In this document: piece by piece, positions 21,735 to 34,378 of the stretch | How positions within the stretch are numbered: the first letter of the stretch is position 1 | Layout: the number at the start of each line of letters is the position of its first letter | NCBI RefSeq assembly: GCF_000224145.3 | Contig: NC_020175.2 | Location: forward strand, 2,579,278-2,643,277 | Direction: 5' to 3' | DNA length: 64,000 nt | From: Ciona intestinalis | Taxonomy: Eukaryota > Chordata > Ascidiacea > Phlebobranchia > Cionidae | Notes under the pieces: model-generated | The model's database searches: none | Told to the model about the DNA's origin: nothing | The model's input: the letters and a program-made list of their open reading frames with translations, nothing else | Translations under genes and position numbers: made by a program

Positions 21735-22844
21735 ATGAAATTTTCCATGCGGTTTGCCCAAGTGTTAAACAAAGCCATTGTACAGAGCTCAGAGACGTTT
21801 TACAGTCGTCTTTTAAGTCGTTTTCCTGGAGACATGAGCCTTGCATTTTCTTATGGCTCGGGTATATTTCCCCAAAACGAGAACTCACCCCCTTTAAGCA
21901 ACATGCTCGATTTAATATTTGTGGTACGAGACCCCAGATCCTGGCATAGTGAGAACATGAGAATGAACAAGTTGCATTACTGGTACCCTATGAGGTACTT
22001 GGGACCAAACTATGCCTTTAAACTCATGGAAAATTACGGTGCTGGAATCTATTACAATACAGGTATCAGACTAGAAGGCCGTATGATAAAATATGGCGTT
22101 ATCTCGGAAGACACCATTGTTAAAGACTTGCTTAATTGGAACACCTTATACTTAGCAGGCAGGCTGCATAAACCTGTCAACATAGTCCACCACGACTTTG
22201 AGAACTCTCCAAAGCTGTTAGAGGGATTGAAGTTAAATTTAATTAGCGCTGTGCTTTCTTCTTTGCTGATTTTGCCGGAAAGTTTTACCGAGATGGAACT
22301 TTACCACACATTAGCTGGCTTGAGCTATGCTGGTGATTTCCGAATGACGTTTGGCGAGGACCGGAACAAAGTTTCAAACATTGTTGTTTCGAACCTCAAC
22401 CATTTTAAACAGCTATATGAACCTGTTTTAAAAGGCATATGTGAAGAATCAGACAGACAAAAAGATCCTTTCCACAGTTTCATTCATTGGAAAGAAGATA
22501 TTGGTGTTTTCGAGCAAGATAAGTCTCCTCTTATCCAACTGTTACATCTCAATCGACTTCCTTTTGAGCTGCAATTGCAAATTTGTCGCCTTTTTGATCT
22601 TCGTTCACGGCATGTTCGGGATGTAGAAGAAATTTTAAAGAGTGCCGCACGTTATCCGGACCTATCAGATGTTGTGAAACAAAGTGTCATACACATCGTA
22701 CAGCACTCAAGCAAGTCTCAAAGCTTAAAAGGCATAGTAACAGCAGGCCCTTGGACCAGCGTCAAATACAGTGCTACTAAATTAAGAAAAATGATGGCTG
22801 GGCTGTTTTCAACAAAAAAGAAAAAACAGAAATTGACAACATGA
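21735..22844 (+). CDS. TAMM41: mitochondrial phosphatidate cytidylyltransferase TAMM41
   Basis: Makes CDP-diacylglycerol at the matrix face of the inner mitochondrial membrane, the first committed step of cardiolipin synthesis. One uninterrupted exon, 369 aa, slightly longer than I recall for the human protein. Family motifs: SLAFSYGSGIFPQ (nucleotidyltransferase GSG loop, ~36-48), MLDLIFVV (~56-63), YGAGIYYNTGI, RMIKYGVIS, DLLNWNTLYLAGR, AGLSYAGDFRM, GEDRNKV, and RDVEE and KGIVTAGPW near the C-terminus. The C-terminal end is lysine-rich (STKKKKQK). It is intronless next to a 17-exon neighbour. A splice acceptor 16 nt upstream of the ATG fits a trans-spliced leader or a leader intron. Confidence 0.96.
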   Translation: MKFSMRFAQVLNKAIVQSSETFYSRLLSRFPGDMSLAFSYGSGIFPQNENSPPLSNMLDLIFVVRDPRSWHSENMRMNKLHYWYPMRYLGPNYAFKLMENYGAGIYYNTGIRLEGRMIKYGVISEDTIVKDLLNWNTLYLAGRLHKPVNIVHHDFENSPKLLEGLKLNLISAVLSSLLILPESFTEMELYHTLAGLSYAGDFRMTFGEDRNKVSNIVVSNLNHFKQLYEPVLKGICEESDRQKDPFHSFIHWKEDIGVFEQDKSPLIQLLHLNRLPFELQLQICRLFDLRSRHVRDVEEILKSAARYPDLSDVVKQSVIHIVQHSSKSQSLKGIVTAGPWTSVKYSATKLRKMMAGLFSTKKKKQKLTT

Positions 22845-24077
22845 CAAGAAATTTGACTGTTTTTAGTTTTTAACTATTTTTATTGTACTTAGAAGTTTTT
22901 TTTTTATTTTCTTGCTGTATGTGCTTATTTGTTTGTATGTAATTTGATTACATTCAAGCATATAGTTCACATACGTTTTATGGCTACTGAAATTTCAATG
23001 CAAAAGTTGTATTTGTATTTAACTCAAAGTAGAACAGCAGACAATGAGGAACATAAATAATTCAAAACGGTCTTTCGACATATTGTTTACAAGGTATGAA
23101 TGAACCCTAGGCCCAAGCTCACTTGAAGGTTAAACTATCGTGCAACACAAATGGCCTATGATGAATGCCTTTGGTTTTTATTGAGTTTCATTCGCGCATA
23201 ACTCGAGTCTAAGACGTGCTCACTGTTTCCGCTGTCTGCTAAAACGTACGCGTCAGCCAAGCACAAGAACGAATTAACGAAGCATTGCCGCATTTCCGCT
23301 CGTTCGTTTCTGTTAGTTTTGAGAACCAACGCATAAATACTACGTAGTACAGGAGATATCCGTATATCAAATGTCGCCGAATCAAAATAACAGACATAGT
23401 GGAATGTGTTTATGGATTGTCTGTTTTGGAAAGGTTACGACGTCAGTTGCCTGTAAGCTTTGTAGGAGAGAAGTAGGTCTCGCTCGAAGTGGTTTGACTT
23501 TGTAAGGTGATTTTGCTCCGGCGAAAACAGTGCGTTAACAAGGCCGATATTTGGGACAGAGACTTTTCAGGTTAGTTAGAAAGCAACAGAATTTGCGGCA
23601 TCTAAAAGACCTGACAACACAGTAGTCTGCAAATTAGGGTTTTCGGGATTCATCCGTGAATAACGAATGTACCACCAACACACAGTGTACGTGGTTGGCG
23701 TTGTAGCAGTCGACTCTATTTCGAGCACAGATATTAATACAGTTTATTGAAAATTTACTTATTGCATAAGGATCGAATATTAAACAGATTCATTGGGCGT
23801 TACTGTGTTTATGATTAATCGACACATCATGCGTGTCTAAAGAGCACAGGAAATTGCCACAAGGTTTTCAAATAAAACATAAACACAACGGTTGGTACGC
23901 AGCATATTTTGTATACTGTAAACAGGTCTACAATATTATTCAATTTAATGACTACAGTAGTTTGGGGTGAATTAAATGTAAGTCTACCGCTTTTACACGT
24001 CGCCCGCTATGGACATACATTTGATTCTAGAGTGTTTAAGACGAACAATTAGAAAAGTGAATATATATATATATATA
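22845..24077. other. TAMM41 3' region and intergenic spacer
   Basis: No gene seen. 23150-23900 is richer in CpG than its surroundings and could include an upstream leader exon or regulatory region of the SLC22 gene, but nothing decides this. Confidence 0.4.
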
Positions 24078-24080
24078 TAT
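24058..24080. repeat. (TA)n microsatellite
   Basis: A run of ~11 TA units directly next to the left end of MITE copy 5, consistent with TA-targeted insertion. Confidence 0.85.
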
Positions 24081-24280
24081 TAGGGTGGGGGAAGATTGGA
24101 CACCTTATCATTCTATTTTCTTATCACGTTTGTTAGTAAAAAAAGAAAAATCATAAAATTATATTAATTATAAAACCGTATCCCCGCAACTCCCATAGAC
24201 CGTTGTTAATTGTTTAAAACACGATCAGGATGTTTGATATTCTGTGCTAAAGGTTACCCAGCTCCCCGCAGCCTACTATA
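24078..24280 (-). mobile_element. MITE copy 5 (family A)
   Basis: Full-length, reverse orientation, diverged right end, intergenic upstream of the SLC22 gene. Confidence 0.85.
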
Positions 24281-24414
24281 GGCCACTGTTGAAAGATTGT
24301 TTGCCGTTAAAATGGTTTTGTAAAATTGATGGTCGATGTTGAACCAACTTTTGCAGCATAGTTTCAAACTGTAAAAGAGCTTCAAAAATATACGTATTCG
24401 AAATAGTTAAATGT

Positions 24415-24608
24415 ACAGCAGGGTGGGGGAGATGGGACACTTTTAGCAAGTAATATCCTAAAATCATCGTGTTTAAAGCAGTTAACAATGATTTATGGAA
24501 ATCGTGAAGATACGGTTTTATAATTCTTTTAATGATCTTTGTTAGCTTCCGAATTAGGCGATAGAGATAGAATGAAAATGTGTCCAATGTTTCCCCACCC
24601 TACTATAC
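24415..24608 (+). mobile_element. MITE copy 6 (family A)
   Basis: Full-length and opposite in direction to copy 5, 134 bp away; the pair could form a long fold-back. Confidence 0.85.
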
Positions 24609-25621
24609 TTAAATTCGTTTGGTGAGCATGTACACAATGTAGTATTCTGTTTTTACTTATATATGTAAGTTTGTTTAAAGCATTGCTTGTACGTAACAGT
24701 GATGAACCTACTAACTTTGCACTGAGCAGTTGATGTTGTGATACAACTGGTATGCCAGTAGTAGTGCATTTGTTGTTGAGCTGAACGAATGAAGTGTGAA
24801 TCATAACACGGATCACCAGCAGAGGCGGTGACCTGTCAGCCGCAGACAGCATTGCCATTTAACTTTCTGCCAGTCGCATTTGTTAAAATATTGACCTGTA
24901 TATGTTTTCGTTTCAGGAACTTGTCATTGTGTATTATTGTGTCGCCAATTTAGTAGCAGGAAAGGAGTCATTGCTTCCTGCTATAAACACAAACAAGTTT
25001 CCTTAAGTGGTGGTACTACATGGTTTGTTTATTGCGCTTTATGTTAACCGTAGCTCAGATCACCCGGAAGCAATAGAAAAACTTATAGGTTTTCGTTAAG
25101 CCCAGAGGCAAAGCCTATTTCTGAGTAAGTGTAGCTAGCATGAACGAAGTGCAGATATCGCTAAACCTAATTAAAGGTCTCAGGAGACGAGTTATTATAG
25201 GACTTCAGATTACGCCGCATAGTAAAGTTTTGAGAAAGCGAGGATATTTATCATTGTTTGCCAGCTTAAGAATGCATTAAACCGCTGATTCAATGTTGTA
25301 TTTGTTGCACGATGTTTGCCAGGTTAATTGTTCAGTAGTTCAAACCTATTCAGATAGCGCGCTTAAGCGGGTTTATTTATAGATTGACCACAGCACGCAT
25401 GTGGCCCGATTCTAAAGTCTAAACTAATACCTTCGTCGGTTGGCTGACGCCTTAGTTAATAGCTGTAAGCTCCTACAAGAGTTAACGAAATAAGGCCATT
25501 TTTGACAACAACACATAGAAATGTTTTAAAACTGTTTGCCAAGTGTTTTTATTAAAAAAAGGTGGCAGGGCAGTGGTTAGGTAATTTATTACCAAGAGAT
25601 ATTGAAATACTTTTTACATAG
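24609..25621. other. intergenic spacer before the SLC22 gene
   Basis: No coding region or repeat recognised. It probably holds the promoter. A 3' splice site (tttttacatag) ends at 25621, 49 nt before the ATG. Confidence 0.4.
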
Positions 25622-25670
25622 GTGCGCGAATAGATTTAACCGGCAGACGGTTTCCACCTTTGTTTGAAAC

Positions 25671-28600
25671 ATGGGTGACTCTGATCTATTGAAAATTGGC
25701 ACTGGTTTTGGCAGTTTTCAGAAGCGGCTTGTCGCCCTACTCATTCTCAGCGCCTACCCCCATGGTTTACATATCTTAGTCACGGTGTTTATCACTTACA
25801 CTCCACGTCATCGGTGCTTTGTTCCCGGAGTTGATGATGTTATGACGGCTTCGCAAAACGGAAGTGGAACGAACACAACGTAAGCAGTTTATTTCTAGAA
25901 CTTGTAAAAGTTAAACGTGTTGACAAATTTTAAACCGCTGCTTTCGTAATTTAGATTATTTCTAGAAAATTCCAAAAATGACCTTTTACGTGATTACATC
26001 CCTTGGAATGACGACACGCAGTGGTGGGAACAATGTCTGCGTTACGTCAACACCAGTGACGTCACAGCGAGTGAGAACGATTAGAAAATATTTAAGCCAT
26101 GTATTGAAATGACCATTACATTATATATGGTACTGTGGGGTAAGATGGAACACTTTTAGAACATAGTGCCCAAATATCCTGATCGTGTTTTAAACAATTA
26201 ACAACGGCAATGGGAGTCGTAATTAGGGATATAGTTTCATATTCTTTGAATGGTTCTTGTTTACTGCTGAATGTGACGAGAAAATAGAATGAAAAAGTGT
26301 CCCATGTTTCCCCACCTTACTATACTTCGTTTTACATAATGACCGTTATCTTTTAAACAGGCGACTACAACTCTACTACGGATATTGTAGTGACGTCACC
26401 ATGCGACCACGGATGGATTTACGAACTTGAACCCGGTGTTACGTCGGCATCTACTGAGGTATAAACGCTTGGTGTCAAAAATCTAAACTGTGCGTTCATT
26501 TTATAACTTGCTTGCACGGCGAGGTTTTAGGCAGGCCACGTAACCTGGGATTTAACCCCAAGATGCCCATAATATACCCCATTTTACACTGTCTAGCCCA
26601 TTTTACACCATATAGAGCCCATTTTACACCGTATAGCCCTTTTACACCGCATAGCCCGTTTTACACCGTATAGCCCGTTTTACACTGAATACCTCCTTTA
26701 ACACTGCATGGCCCTCGGAAATGACTAACATCACTGATTGGCCAGGTGATAGTTTTCATTAGTACGTTGACATGCATTTGTTACTTTTAGTGTGTTGTAA
26801 CACACCGCCATATATGAGTCACCATTCTCGCGTTTCTTTTTATAGATTGCGACGAAACATAAAATTGAAGGCTGCAAATTAGGTTATATATAGTAGAGTG
26901 GGGAAATATGGGACATCGTTTTATTCTATTTTCTCGTCTCATTTGGTAGTAAACAAAAATCATTCAAAGAATTCTAAAACCGTATCCTAACGACTCACAT
27001 ATACCGTTAGTTATTGTTTAAAGCTTGATCAAGATATTTGCATATTATTTGCTAAAAGTGTCCCATCTTCCCCCACAGTATTATACAATTTTCCTCGAAC
27101 GGGTTATTGCAGTATAAAGATGATATGGATGATTCATGCGGTGTTTAACACCAGTTTCCTTACACCTAATTATTTACATGCGTATTGACATACTGGCTAT
27201 TCATTTGTTACTCAGTAAATTACTCAGCAATAAAATGACCTATATTATATGACCTTTTGAACTTCGTTACCGAGTAAAGGACAGGTCGTTTGGTTCTAAA
27301 ATTAAAGTGAACACATCAGCAGATAATAAATGCACACATAATATTCAAACATATTGCTATCCATAGCGATTACCATATACTTTTATTTATTTTTTTAGTA
27401 CAACTGGGTATGCGACCGAACATGGTATAAAACGCTTGCAATGACACTGCAGATGGCGGGTATGATGGTTGGGTCGTTAGTTGGAAGTTTACTGTCCGAC
27501 AGGTATAGTCAAATTTGCCATCTATAATGCATATGGTTTACGCCGATTACTTTGCATGCGAAACTAAACGGTTTGGCGTGTAACTTCAATTGTATTGTTG
27601 TCAACATGATGCTGATTTTTGGTAATTGAACAATAGCAGTGTTTGTTTTTGTTTCGACCACCGCCAAAGTTAAACAATCATTTACGTAATTAATTGTTGC
27701 ATATATTTCACGCACATATTATTTATGTTTTACGATAATAATATATCGACGTCGCATACGCTTAAAGTTGAAAGAATACCCATTTTGAAACCGCTTCAGT
27801 TTGACGTATTTAGGAAAGACAAGATAATGGCTACTAAACCAATGTTGCTCCGCCACTCCAGGATATATGTGTGACATACATTTAATAAAACATGTGTGTT
27901 TGACTGCTGGCTGGCGATAATCCTAATGAACAGGAAATGTAAATATACTCGGACCTTTTGGTTATGCATTTTAATTCCATTTGTAAATGTTGCATGAAAT
28001 AATGAACCCCTGTCAACTGTGGCTGCATAGGATTATCAGCGCATGCATTCATATTAACGTAACAGCAGCGATCATCGATTAATATAGAATCCTAGGTTGA
28101 TCTATTTTACGACAGATGGTCTTTACTTCGACCAATATAGTAATGGCGAATATGTCTGTTCTGAATCGTTATGGGGTTAATGCGCTAAGCTTTACTCAAT
28201 CAATGATGACGTTGAAGAAACATGCATGTATGCGCTAACGCATATTCATTTTTTTGTATAGTACTGTAAGGTAAGATAGGACACTTATAGCCCATAATAT
28301 CCGAATATCCTGCTCGTATTATAAAAAATTAACAACGGTCTATGGGAGTCGTGAGGATACCGTATTATATTTCTTTGAGTTTTTTTTGTTAACTACCAAA
28401 TGGTACAAGAGATGGAATAAAAAGGTGTCCCATCTTTCCCTAACCTACTATAAGATAAATATTTGTTGCATCGCATATTATTTTTTTGTATAAAATGCCT
28501 ATTTCTTGCAGGTACGGCCGGCGAGCCGCATTCTTATCTAACTACGCCCTTGCTGTGATCGCCATTTCTGCATTAGCGTTTAACCCTCTAATGTATGGCA

Positions 28601-31600
28601 TTCACGTGCTGCTATTCTTAGATGGCTGGGCAATTATCGTACGAGGTTTCGCCGTCATAGTGTTAGGTAAGGAGGCGACTATGGCCTGTCACTTTAAGCA
28701 TTTATTGAAACTTAAAGTATTTACAAAATACAAAATTAACATGAAAGCACATCGTGTTTAATAATGTATAATTACCTATATAGTAGGGTGGAGGAAGACA
28801 GACACCTTTTTATTCTATATTTTCCGTCACATTTGGTAGTAAACAAAGAACATTTAAGAAATTATAAAACCATATCCTCACAACTCCCATAAACCGTTGT
28901 TAATTGTTTAAAACACGATCAGAATATTTGGATATTATGTGTTAAAGGTGTCCTGTCTGCCCCCACTCTACTATATGTTCTCACAAATACCATATTGTCT
29001 AAATCTAAATTCTAAAAACTGCTGCCGCTCGTTACCACAAAAGTATATTTTGTTGCTTAAGCTAAAGGTTGCCATTTTTAAAGATTTAAAATCTTAATCT
29101 ATCCCTTGAAGATTTGTTCTATTAGAAGTTTAACTTGATAATAATTAAACATAAACGACTTGTTCGTCTGCTAGGTGTAGCGACTACGCCTATATTTTCT
29201 TCCAAATAAATGTAAATGTGTTTTAACTGCTTCGTAAGCGTGTTTTAACAACTGTTTTTTTTACGCTATATCCTATTTTTTTCGTTTAAATATTTCAAAA
29301 TCATCGCTACCGTAATCGAAGAGACAAATAAAGTTATTATTACTAGTTACCGAGATGCTCCCAAGCAAATGGAGAGACGCAACATCAGTTGTTCATACCA
29401 TAGTCTTTTCGTTGGGATACGCCACGCTACCACTAATTGCATACCTCGCCAAAGACTGGCGGTGGACGATGGCTATTTGTGGCGGTATTGGGCTCTTGTT
29501 GCTACCCGCTACATTGTAAGTTATCAATACGATTATTATCACTATCGTGTTGTAAACTTTATATGCAATAAAAAAATAATAAAAAAAAGTTATTAATACG
29601 GTTTTTCCGTTTTCAAATTTTATTTTTTGTTTGTGTGCTTATTTAATAGTAGGCCAATCCTGGTCTAAATCATAAGACCCGCATGGCGTGCCACGCTGCG
29701 GGACCTCACCCACATAGAATTGAATGCCTCTTTAGGCTCAGTGCTAAGTCTTAAATTACAGGGTTTGCATCTGTGTTACGCCTCGGGTTCAGTTCACAGT
29801 ATCTTCACTTTTTAGTTTAATAGAAATACACGACGTTGAATTCATATATAGTAGGGTGGGGTAAAACGGGACACCTTTAGCACATAATATCCAAATCTCC
29901 TGATCGTGATTTAAACAATTACCAACGGTCTTTGGGAGTCGTGAGGATAGGGTTATAAAATGCTTTTTGTTTACTATACCAAATCGGAGGAGAATATAGA
30001 ATGAAAAGTTGTCACATCTTCCCCCACCCTACTATATGTGTGATGTTGTATAAACACACGCACCTGCCTAAAAAAACGGACACCTATAATAGGGAACATT
30101 TCTTTTCGCCGTTCTGTAAATTGACAAAATATTTTTATTTAATTTATATATGTATTCACAAGAAACACGTTATTTATAGATTTGTTCCCGAGTCTTTGGG
30201 CTGGTTGCTGCAAAACAACCGTCTAAAACGTGCCAGGAAACTCGCTCGTCGCATTGCTACGGTTAACCAGATGCCTGTCGACACCACAAAGCATTTATTT
30301 AAAGAATTTGACTATAATACACAAGTAAGTCAAATTCATAGGTTATGTTTTGGACTGAACGTTTATGACATATAGTAGGGTGGGGGAGATATGGGACACC
30401 TTTGTATTCTATTTTCTCGTCCTATTTGGTAGTAAAAAAACATTCAAAGAATTATAAAACCATATTTCCAGGACTCCAATATACCATTGTTAATTGTTTA
30501 AAACACGATCAGGATATTTGGATATCATGTTCTTAAGGTGTCCTATCTTACCCCATAGTGCTATAAAACTAAAATGCTTTTTTTGGTGACATGACTTCAC
30601 GGTTCAACACACACACTCCAAAAACGCATATAATATATCCATCAATAAAAATTACTGACTGTAAAAACTGTCACATAGCACCTCGACCGTGAAGTAAACT
30701 GCCTAAAAGTAACCCAAGTTAAAGCGAGAAGCAATCACTGGCTTAAGTATAAGGTCGGCCCACACGTGCGATGGCTTAACAATAATTACATTAGGAATTT
30801 GAAATATGATAAGGAGTGTAAATACAGTAAAGCAAGCTGTTTGTTAAGATTTTTAAGTTTCAACTTATACAAGTATAGGTTGTGACAATACCTTAGTACT
30901 TGGTTAGGGCTGACATTTGTTAAAATAAATAATAAAAAGCATAGGTAAACGATTTCTAACTAAGTTATTATAAAGACAATTTTTTATAAATGAAATAAAC
31001 GAATATGTGTATTTTTACTCGCAAGGCGGTAACCGCAATCGTTTTAACACCGGGAATCTAATTAATCAGTTCCAGAAATGTAAAGTGTGGCAGGGTGTTA
31101 GTTCCTGGGTTTGGAGTAATACAGAGTAAATAATGTTTTAACGTATCTTGGCATGTTATAACGTAGTGTATTCCTCACGCTTTGCCTGCCATCTGGCAGG
31201 AATTGGTTGATATTTGTCTTATCGGAAGGCGTGCGAAACGTCGGAAAAATAACGTTTTTTATACCAGATGAGCTTTTAAATTCATTATCTCCGGTAACAG
31301 AAATAACAGAATATTTGTTGTATAGTACTGTGGGAGAAGATGGGACACCTTTAGCACTTAACCTTCAAATTTCCTGATCAGATTTTAAACAATAAACAAC
31401 AGTTTATGGAAGTCGTGACGATACGGTTTTATAATTTTCGAACGTTCTTTGTTTACTACCAAATGGAACGAAAAATAGAATGAAAAGGTGTCCCATATTC
31501 TCCCACCCTACTGTACAACTTTAAATAATTCTTACGTTTGTATTTCTATCACACAGGAGCACGAATTAAAGCCAATGTCCGATGCTAATGCAACCGATAC

Positions 31601-34246
31601 GAACCGACAAGATGGCGAGGAACGTCTGGTTGTGTCAAAACCGAACAACTCAGACAAGCTGAGTGCAAGAAGATACTCATACATTCATTTAGTGCGGTAT
31701 CCATACCTGCGTTATAGGATTTTAATATACTGCATTTGCTGGTAAGAGTAAACATGGCATTTCATACCGATTCGACTAAGCTAAGAAAAACTCCTTTGTC
31801 ATGGCATTTTTTCAGCGCCGTGACGGAGTGCGGTTAACACACCTGTTTATAACTCAGAGGTTATAGGTTTAAACCCCATTGTTGTTATCATTGTGGGCGT
31901 ATGTGTCTTTGGGCAATACACTTAACGGCAATTGCTCCAACCCAGTAAATTGGTGTTCTATTGGGACAAGTATCGAATTAAAAACGGAATTTTCAGAACT
32001 AAAACGTTATAAAATTTTTGTGGTATTTGGCGATAAATTGCTCTTAAATTATCTGCCAATTTTTAATCTTCTTACCATCATTCAGGTCGTCAGTGAATCT
32101 TTGTTATTTTGGGCTTTCTCTTAACACAAATCAACTAAATGGGAACAGGTAAGGTGTATACACATCAGCTAGTCCTATATAATAGGGTGGGGTAAGTTTG
32201 GACACCTTTAGCACACAATATCCAAATTTCCTGATTGCCTTTTAAACAATTAACAACGGTCAATGGGAGTCGTAAGAATACGGTTTTATATTTCTTAAAA
32301 TGTTCGTTGTTTACTACCAAATAGGACGAGAAAAGAGTCTGAAAAGGTGTCCCGTCCCCCCCCCAACTATACTTAGTAAAATACAACATTCTGTATCACC
32401 AGGTACCTAAACTTCTTTTTTGCTGCGCTTGTCGAGCCACCGGCAAGTCTTTTGTGTTTGTTCCTGATTCGAAAGCTTGGCAGTCGGATCGCTTTCGCCG
32501 TTCAAATGTCTATTGCTGGTTTGCTCCTGATAGTAACGCCTCTACTTCAAAACGGTAAGTGTTTGCTATTATAACTGGTATACTATAGTACTACGTGGTT
32601 TTATAATTTTTTGAATGTTTTTTGTTTACTACCAAATTTGACGAGAAAATAGAATGAACAGGAATCCCATCTTCCCCAACTCCACTATATATTGAGTAAC
32701 GTAACCATATATTTATTAGTTGTCTTCTGTCTAGCTATTTTAAATGGATGAGGTTCTTTGATATGTTTTTCTCGGGGACTATCGATTTTTGCCACAGATA
32801 CCCTGTTATTTTGTATATTAGGGTGGGGGAATTTAGGACACCGTTTCTTTCTATTTTCTTATCCCATTAGGTAGTAAACAAAAAAGATTAAAAGGAATTA
32901 TAAAACCGTATGCCAACAACTCCCATAAACCGTTGTTAATTGTTTAAAAAAGCGATCCGTATATTTGGACAATATGCGCTAAAGGTGTCTTCCCCCACCC
33001 TATACTATATGTTTAACTCTATAACATAGTATTCGCAGTACACGATGAGCTCTCAGTTGCAACAGCGGTCCTGGGCAAATTATTTGTTGCTGGTGGCTAC
33101 ACATTAGTCTTCACATGCACCGGCGACTTGTTTCCTACACTCTTGCGTAACCAGGCATACGGTGCTAGTTCCTTTGTATCGAGAATGGTGGCGTTACTTG
33201 TACCCTACATTCTTTATATTGGTAAGTTTTGAAAATGAATATATCCCGGGATCAAACCCGGGGCCGAAAACATATGAAGCTTGCGCTTTACCGATGAACT
33301 AATTCCGAGCCGACGAGAACGAGATTCGAACCCACGCTTGTATGCAGTACATCTGATTAATGGTTGAATGAATGAATAAATAAATGTAACTTATTTATCC
33401 TCTCGTGACCGGAAAACGACAGTGGTTATAACACGGGTGTTCTGTTTCATACACCTCGTGCCAGTTTACGAATTACCGTGTATGTTACTTTATGAGTGAT
33501 TATTTTTTGTAGGAATATTTTTATTTTTTATGTCTGTGTGATAATTTGGTGACCAACGGGTTGAAGCAATTTGCGCTAAATGTCTTGCCCAAGGACACAG
33601 GCCCACAGTGATAGCAGCGACGAGCTTTAAACCTAGTACCTCTCTGTTATACGCAGGCGCGCTAACCACTCTGCCACGCCGCCGTACTGCATTACCTCAA
33701 CCAGTCGCGAACAGTTTTCACCAAGTTGCAAAAGCTAGATTATGCCTTCTTTAGACTATGTTTTGATGTAACTTAAAGCACATTTAAATTCCCACAGGTG
33801 AAACTACTGACCCATCAATACCTTATATAGTAATGGTGGCCACGGCTATCACGTCTTCAGCTATTGTATTGCTACTGCCTGAAACTAAAGGACAGCAACT
33901 ACCAAACACATTCCAAGAATCAAAAGCGTAAGTGGTCTCAATGTTTTTTGTGTTCTTATATAGTAGGGTGAGGGTAGACGGGACACCTTTATTAGCACTG
34001 AATATCCAAATACCCTGATCGTGTTTCAAACAATTAACAATGGTCTATGGAAGTTGTGAGGATTTTATATTTTTTTAAATGTTCTTTGTTTACTACCAAA
34101 TTAGACTAAGGAAATGGTGTGCTATCTCCCCCCACCATACTATATTTGCACTTTGTTGATTCCCAAAAATGATTTCTTTTTATCTTCCTAATTATATTTC
34201 TAGGTTCAAAAGCAGTATTAAATGTCACAGAAGATCTGAAGCGTAA
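25671..34246 (+). CDS. SLC22-family organic ion transporter
   Basis: Major facilitator transporter of organic cations, anions or carnitine-like zwitterions at the plasma membrane; the substrate cannot be told. Thirteen exons: 25671-25879, 25955-26070, 26361-26458, 27399-27502, 28512-28666, 29347-29515, 30180-30324, 31557-31741, 32086-32148, 32403-32554, 33030-33221, 33798-33927, 34204-34246; all phases agree, 586 aa. Order: N-terminus and TM1, large extracellular loop with N-glycosylation sites (NGSGTNTT, NTSD) and SPCDHGWIYE, then YNWVCDRTW and the MFS motif GSLLSDRYGRR, TM bundle, FVPESLGWLL (the PESPRWL position of the family), a long cytoplasmic loop, YFGLSLNTNQLNG, and LLPETKGQQLP near the end. 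Exon 11 has a second in-frame acceptor 9 nt downstream (33039). All introns except the 75-bp first contain a MITE or SINE. Confidence 0.95.
26124..26325 (+). mobile_element. MITE copy 7 (family A)
   Basis: Full-length, in SLC22 intron 2, ending 35 bp before exon 3. Confidence 0.85.
26573..26713. repeat. ~20-bp tandem repeat, about seven units
   Basis: Unit tagcccattttacaccgta with drift in length and sequence, in SLC22 intron 3. Confidence 0.9.
26885..27086 (-). mobile_element. MITE copy 8 (family A)
   Basis: Full-length, reverse, in SLC22 intron 3. Confidence 0.87.
28257..28452 (+). mobile_element. MITE copy 9 (family A)
   Basis: Full-length, in SLC22 intron 4, ending about 60 bp before exon 5. 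Confidence 0.85.
28777..28976 (-). mobile_element. MITE copy 10 (family A)
   Basis: Full-length, reverse, in SLC22 intron 5, with TATA at both borders. Confidence 0.87.
29163..29346 (+). repeat. interspersed repeat family C reaching a splice acceptor
   Basis: Head gctaggtgtagcgac, middle gtgttttaacaactg, then gctaccgtaatcgaagagac and the tail aagttattattac. The tail runs directly into the tag of the SLC22 exon 6 acceptor (exon starts 29347), sense to the gene. Confidence 0.75.
29845..30036 (+). mobile_element. MITE copy 11 (family A)
   Basis: Full-length with a short central deletion near ggttataaaatgc, in SLC22 intron 6. Confidence 0.87.
30370..30565 (-). mobile_element. MITE copy 12 (family A)
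   Basis: Full-length, reverse, 45 bp past the exon 7 donor in SLC22 intron 7. Confidence 0.87.
31321..31515 (+). mobile_element. MITE copy 13 (family A)
   Basis: Full-length, second copy in SLC22 intron 7, ending 41 bp before exon 8. Confidence 0.87.
31812..31946 (+). mobile_element. SINE head fragment (family B)
   Basis: Only the tRNA-like head and following segment (gcgccgtgacggagtgcgg to aattgctccaacccag) remain, in SLC22 intron 8. Confidence 0.7.
32176..32371 (+). mobile_element. MITE copy 14 (family A)
   Basis: Full-length, fills almost all of SLC22 intron 9 (27 bp after one exon, 31 bp before the next). Confidence 0.87.
32583..32690 (+). mobile_element. MITE copy 15 (family A), half element
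   Basis: Only the right half plus a few bases of the left end remain, in SLC22 intron 10. Confidence 0.75.
32813..33010 (-). mobile_element. MITE copy 16 (family A)
   Basis: Full-length, reverse, second copy in SLC22 intron 10, ending 19 bp before exon 11. Confidence 0.85.
33340..33690 (-). mobile_element. SINE (family B), near complete, reverse
   Basis: Longest copy. On the minus strand the head reads cggcgtggcagagtggttag, an exact A-box (TGGCAGAGTGG) recalling tRNA-Ser/Leu. The tail ends in (aatg)n repeats. In SLC22 intron 11. Confidence 0.82.
33957..34145 (+). mobile_element. MITE copy 17 (family A)
   Basis: Near full-length, in SLC22 intron 12. Confidence 0.85.
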
Positions 34247-34372
34247 AGAAGTTACGACAAGACTTGTTATTACATCTCCTTACAAAGAATGTATTTTTCT
34301 GCAACACAAACAAATAGAATGAAATTATGTTTTTATTAAACTTTGTTTTCGTCGTCTTGCAACTTGTCGTGA

Positions 34373-34378
34373 AATAAA
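34373..34378 (+). terminator. polyadenylation signal of the SLC22 gene
   Basis: AATAAA 127 nt past the stop codon. Confidence 0.6.
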
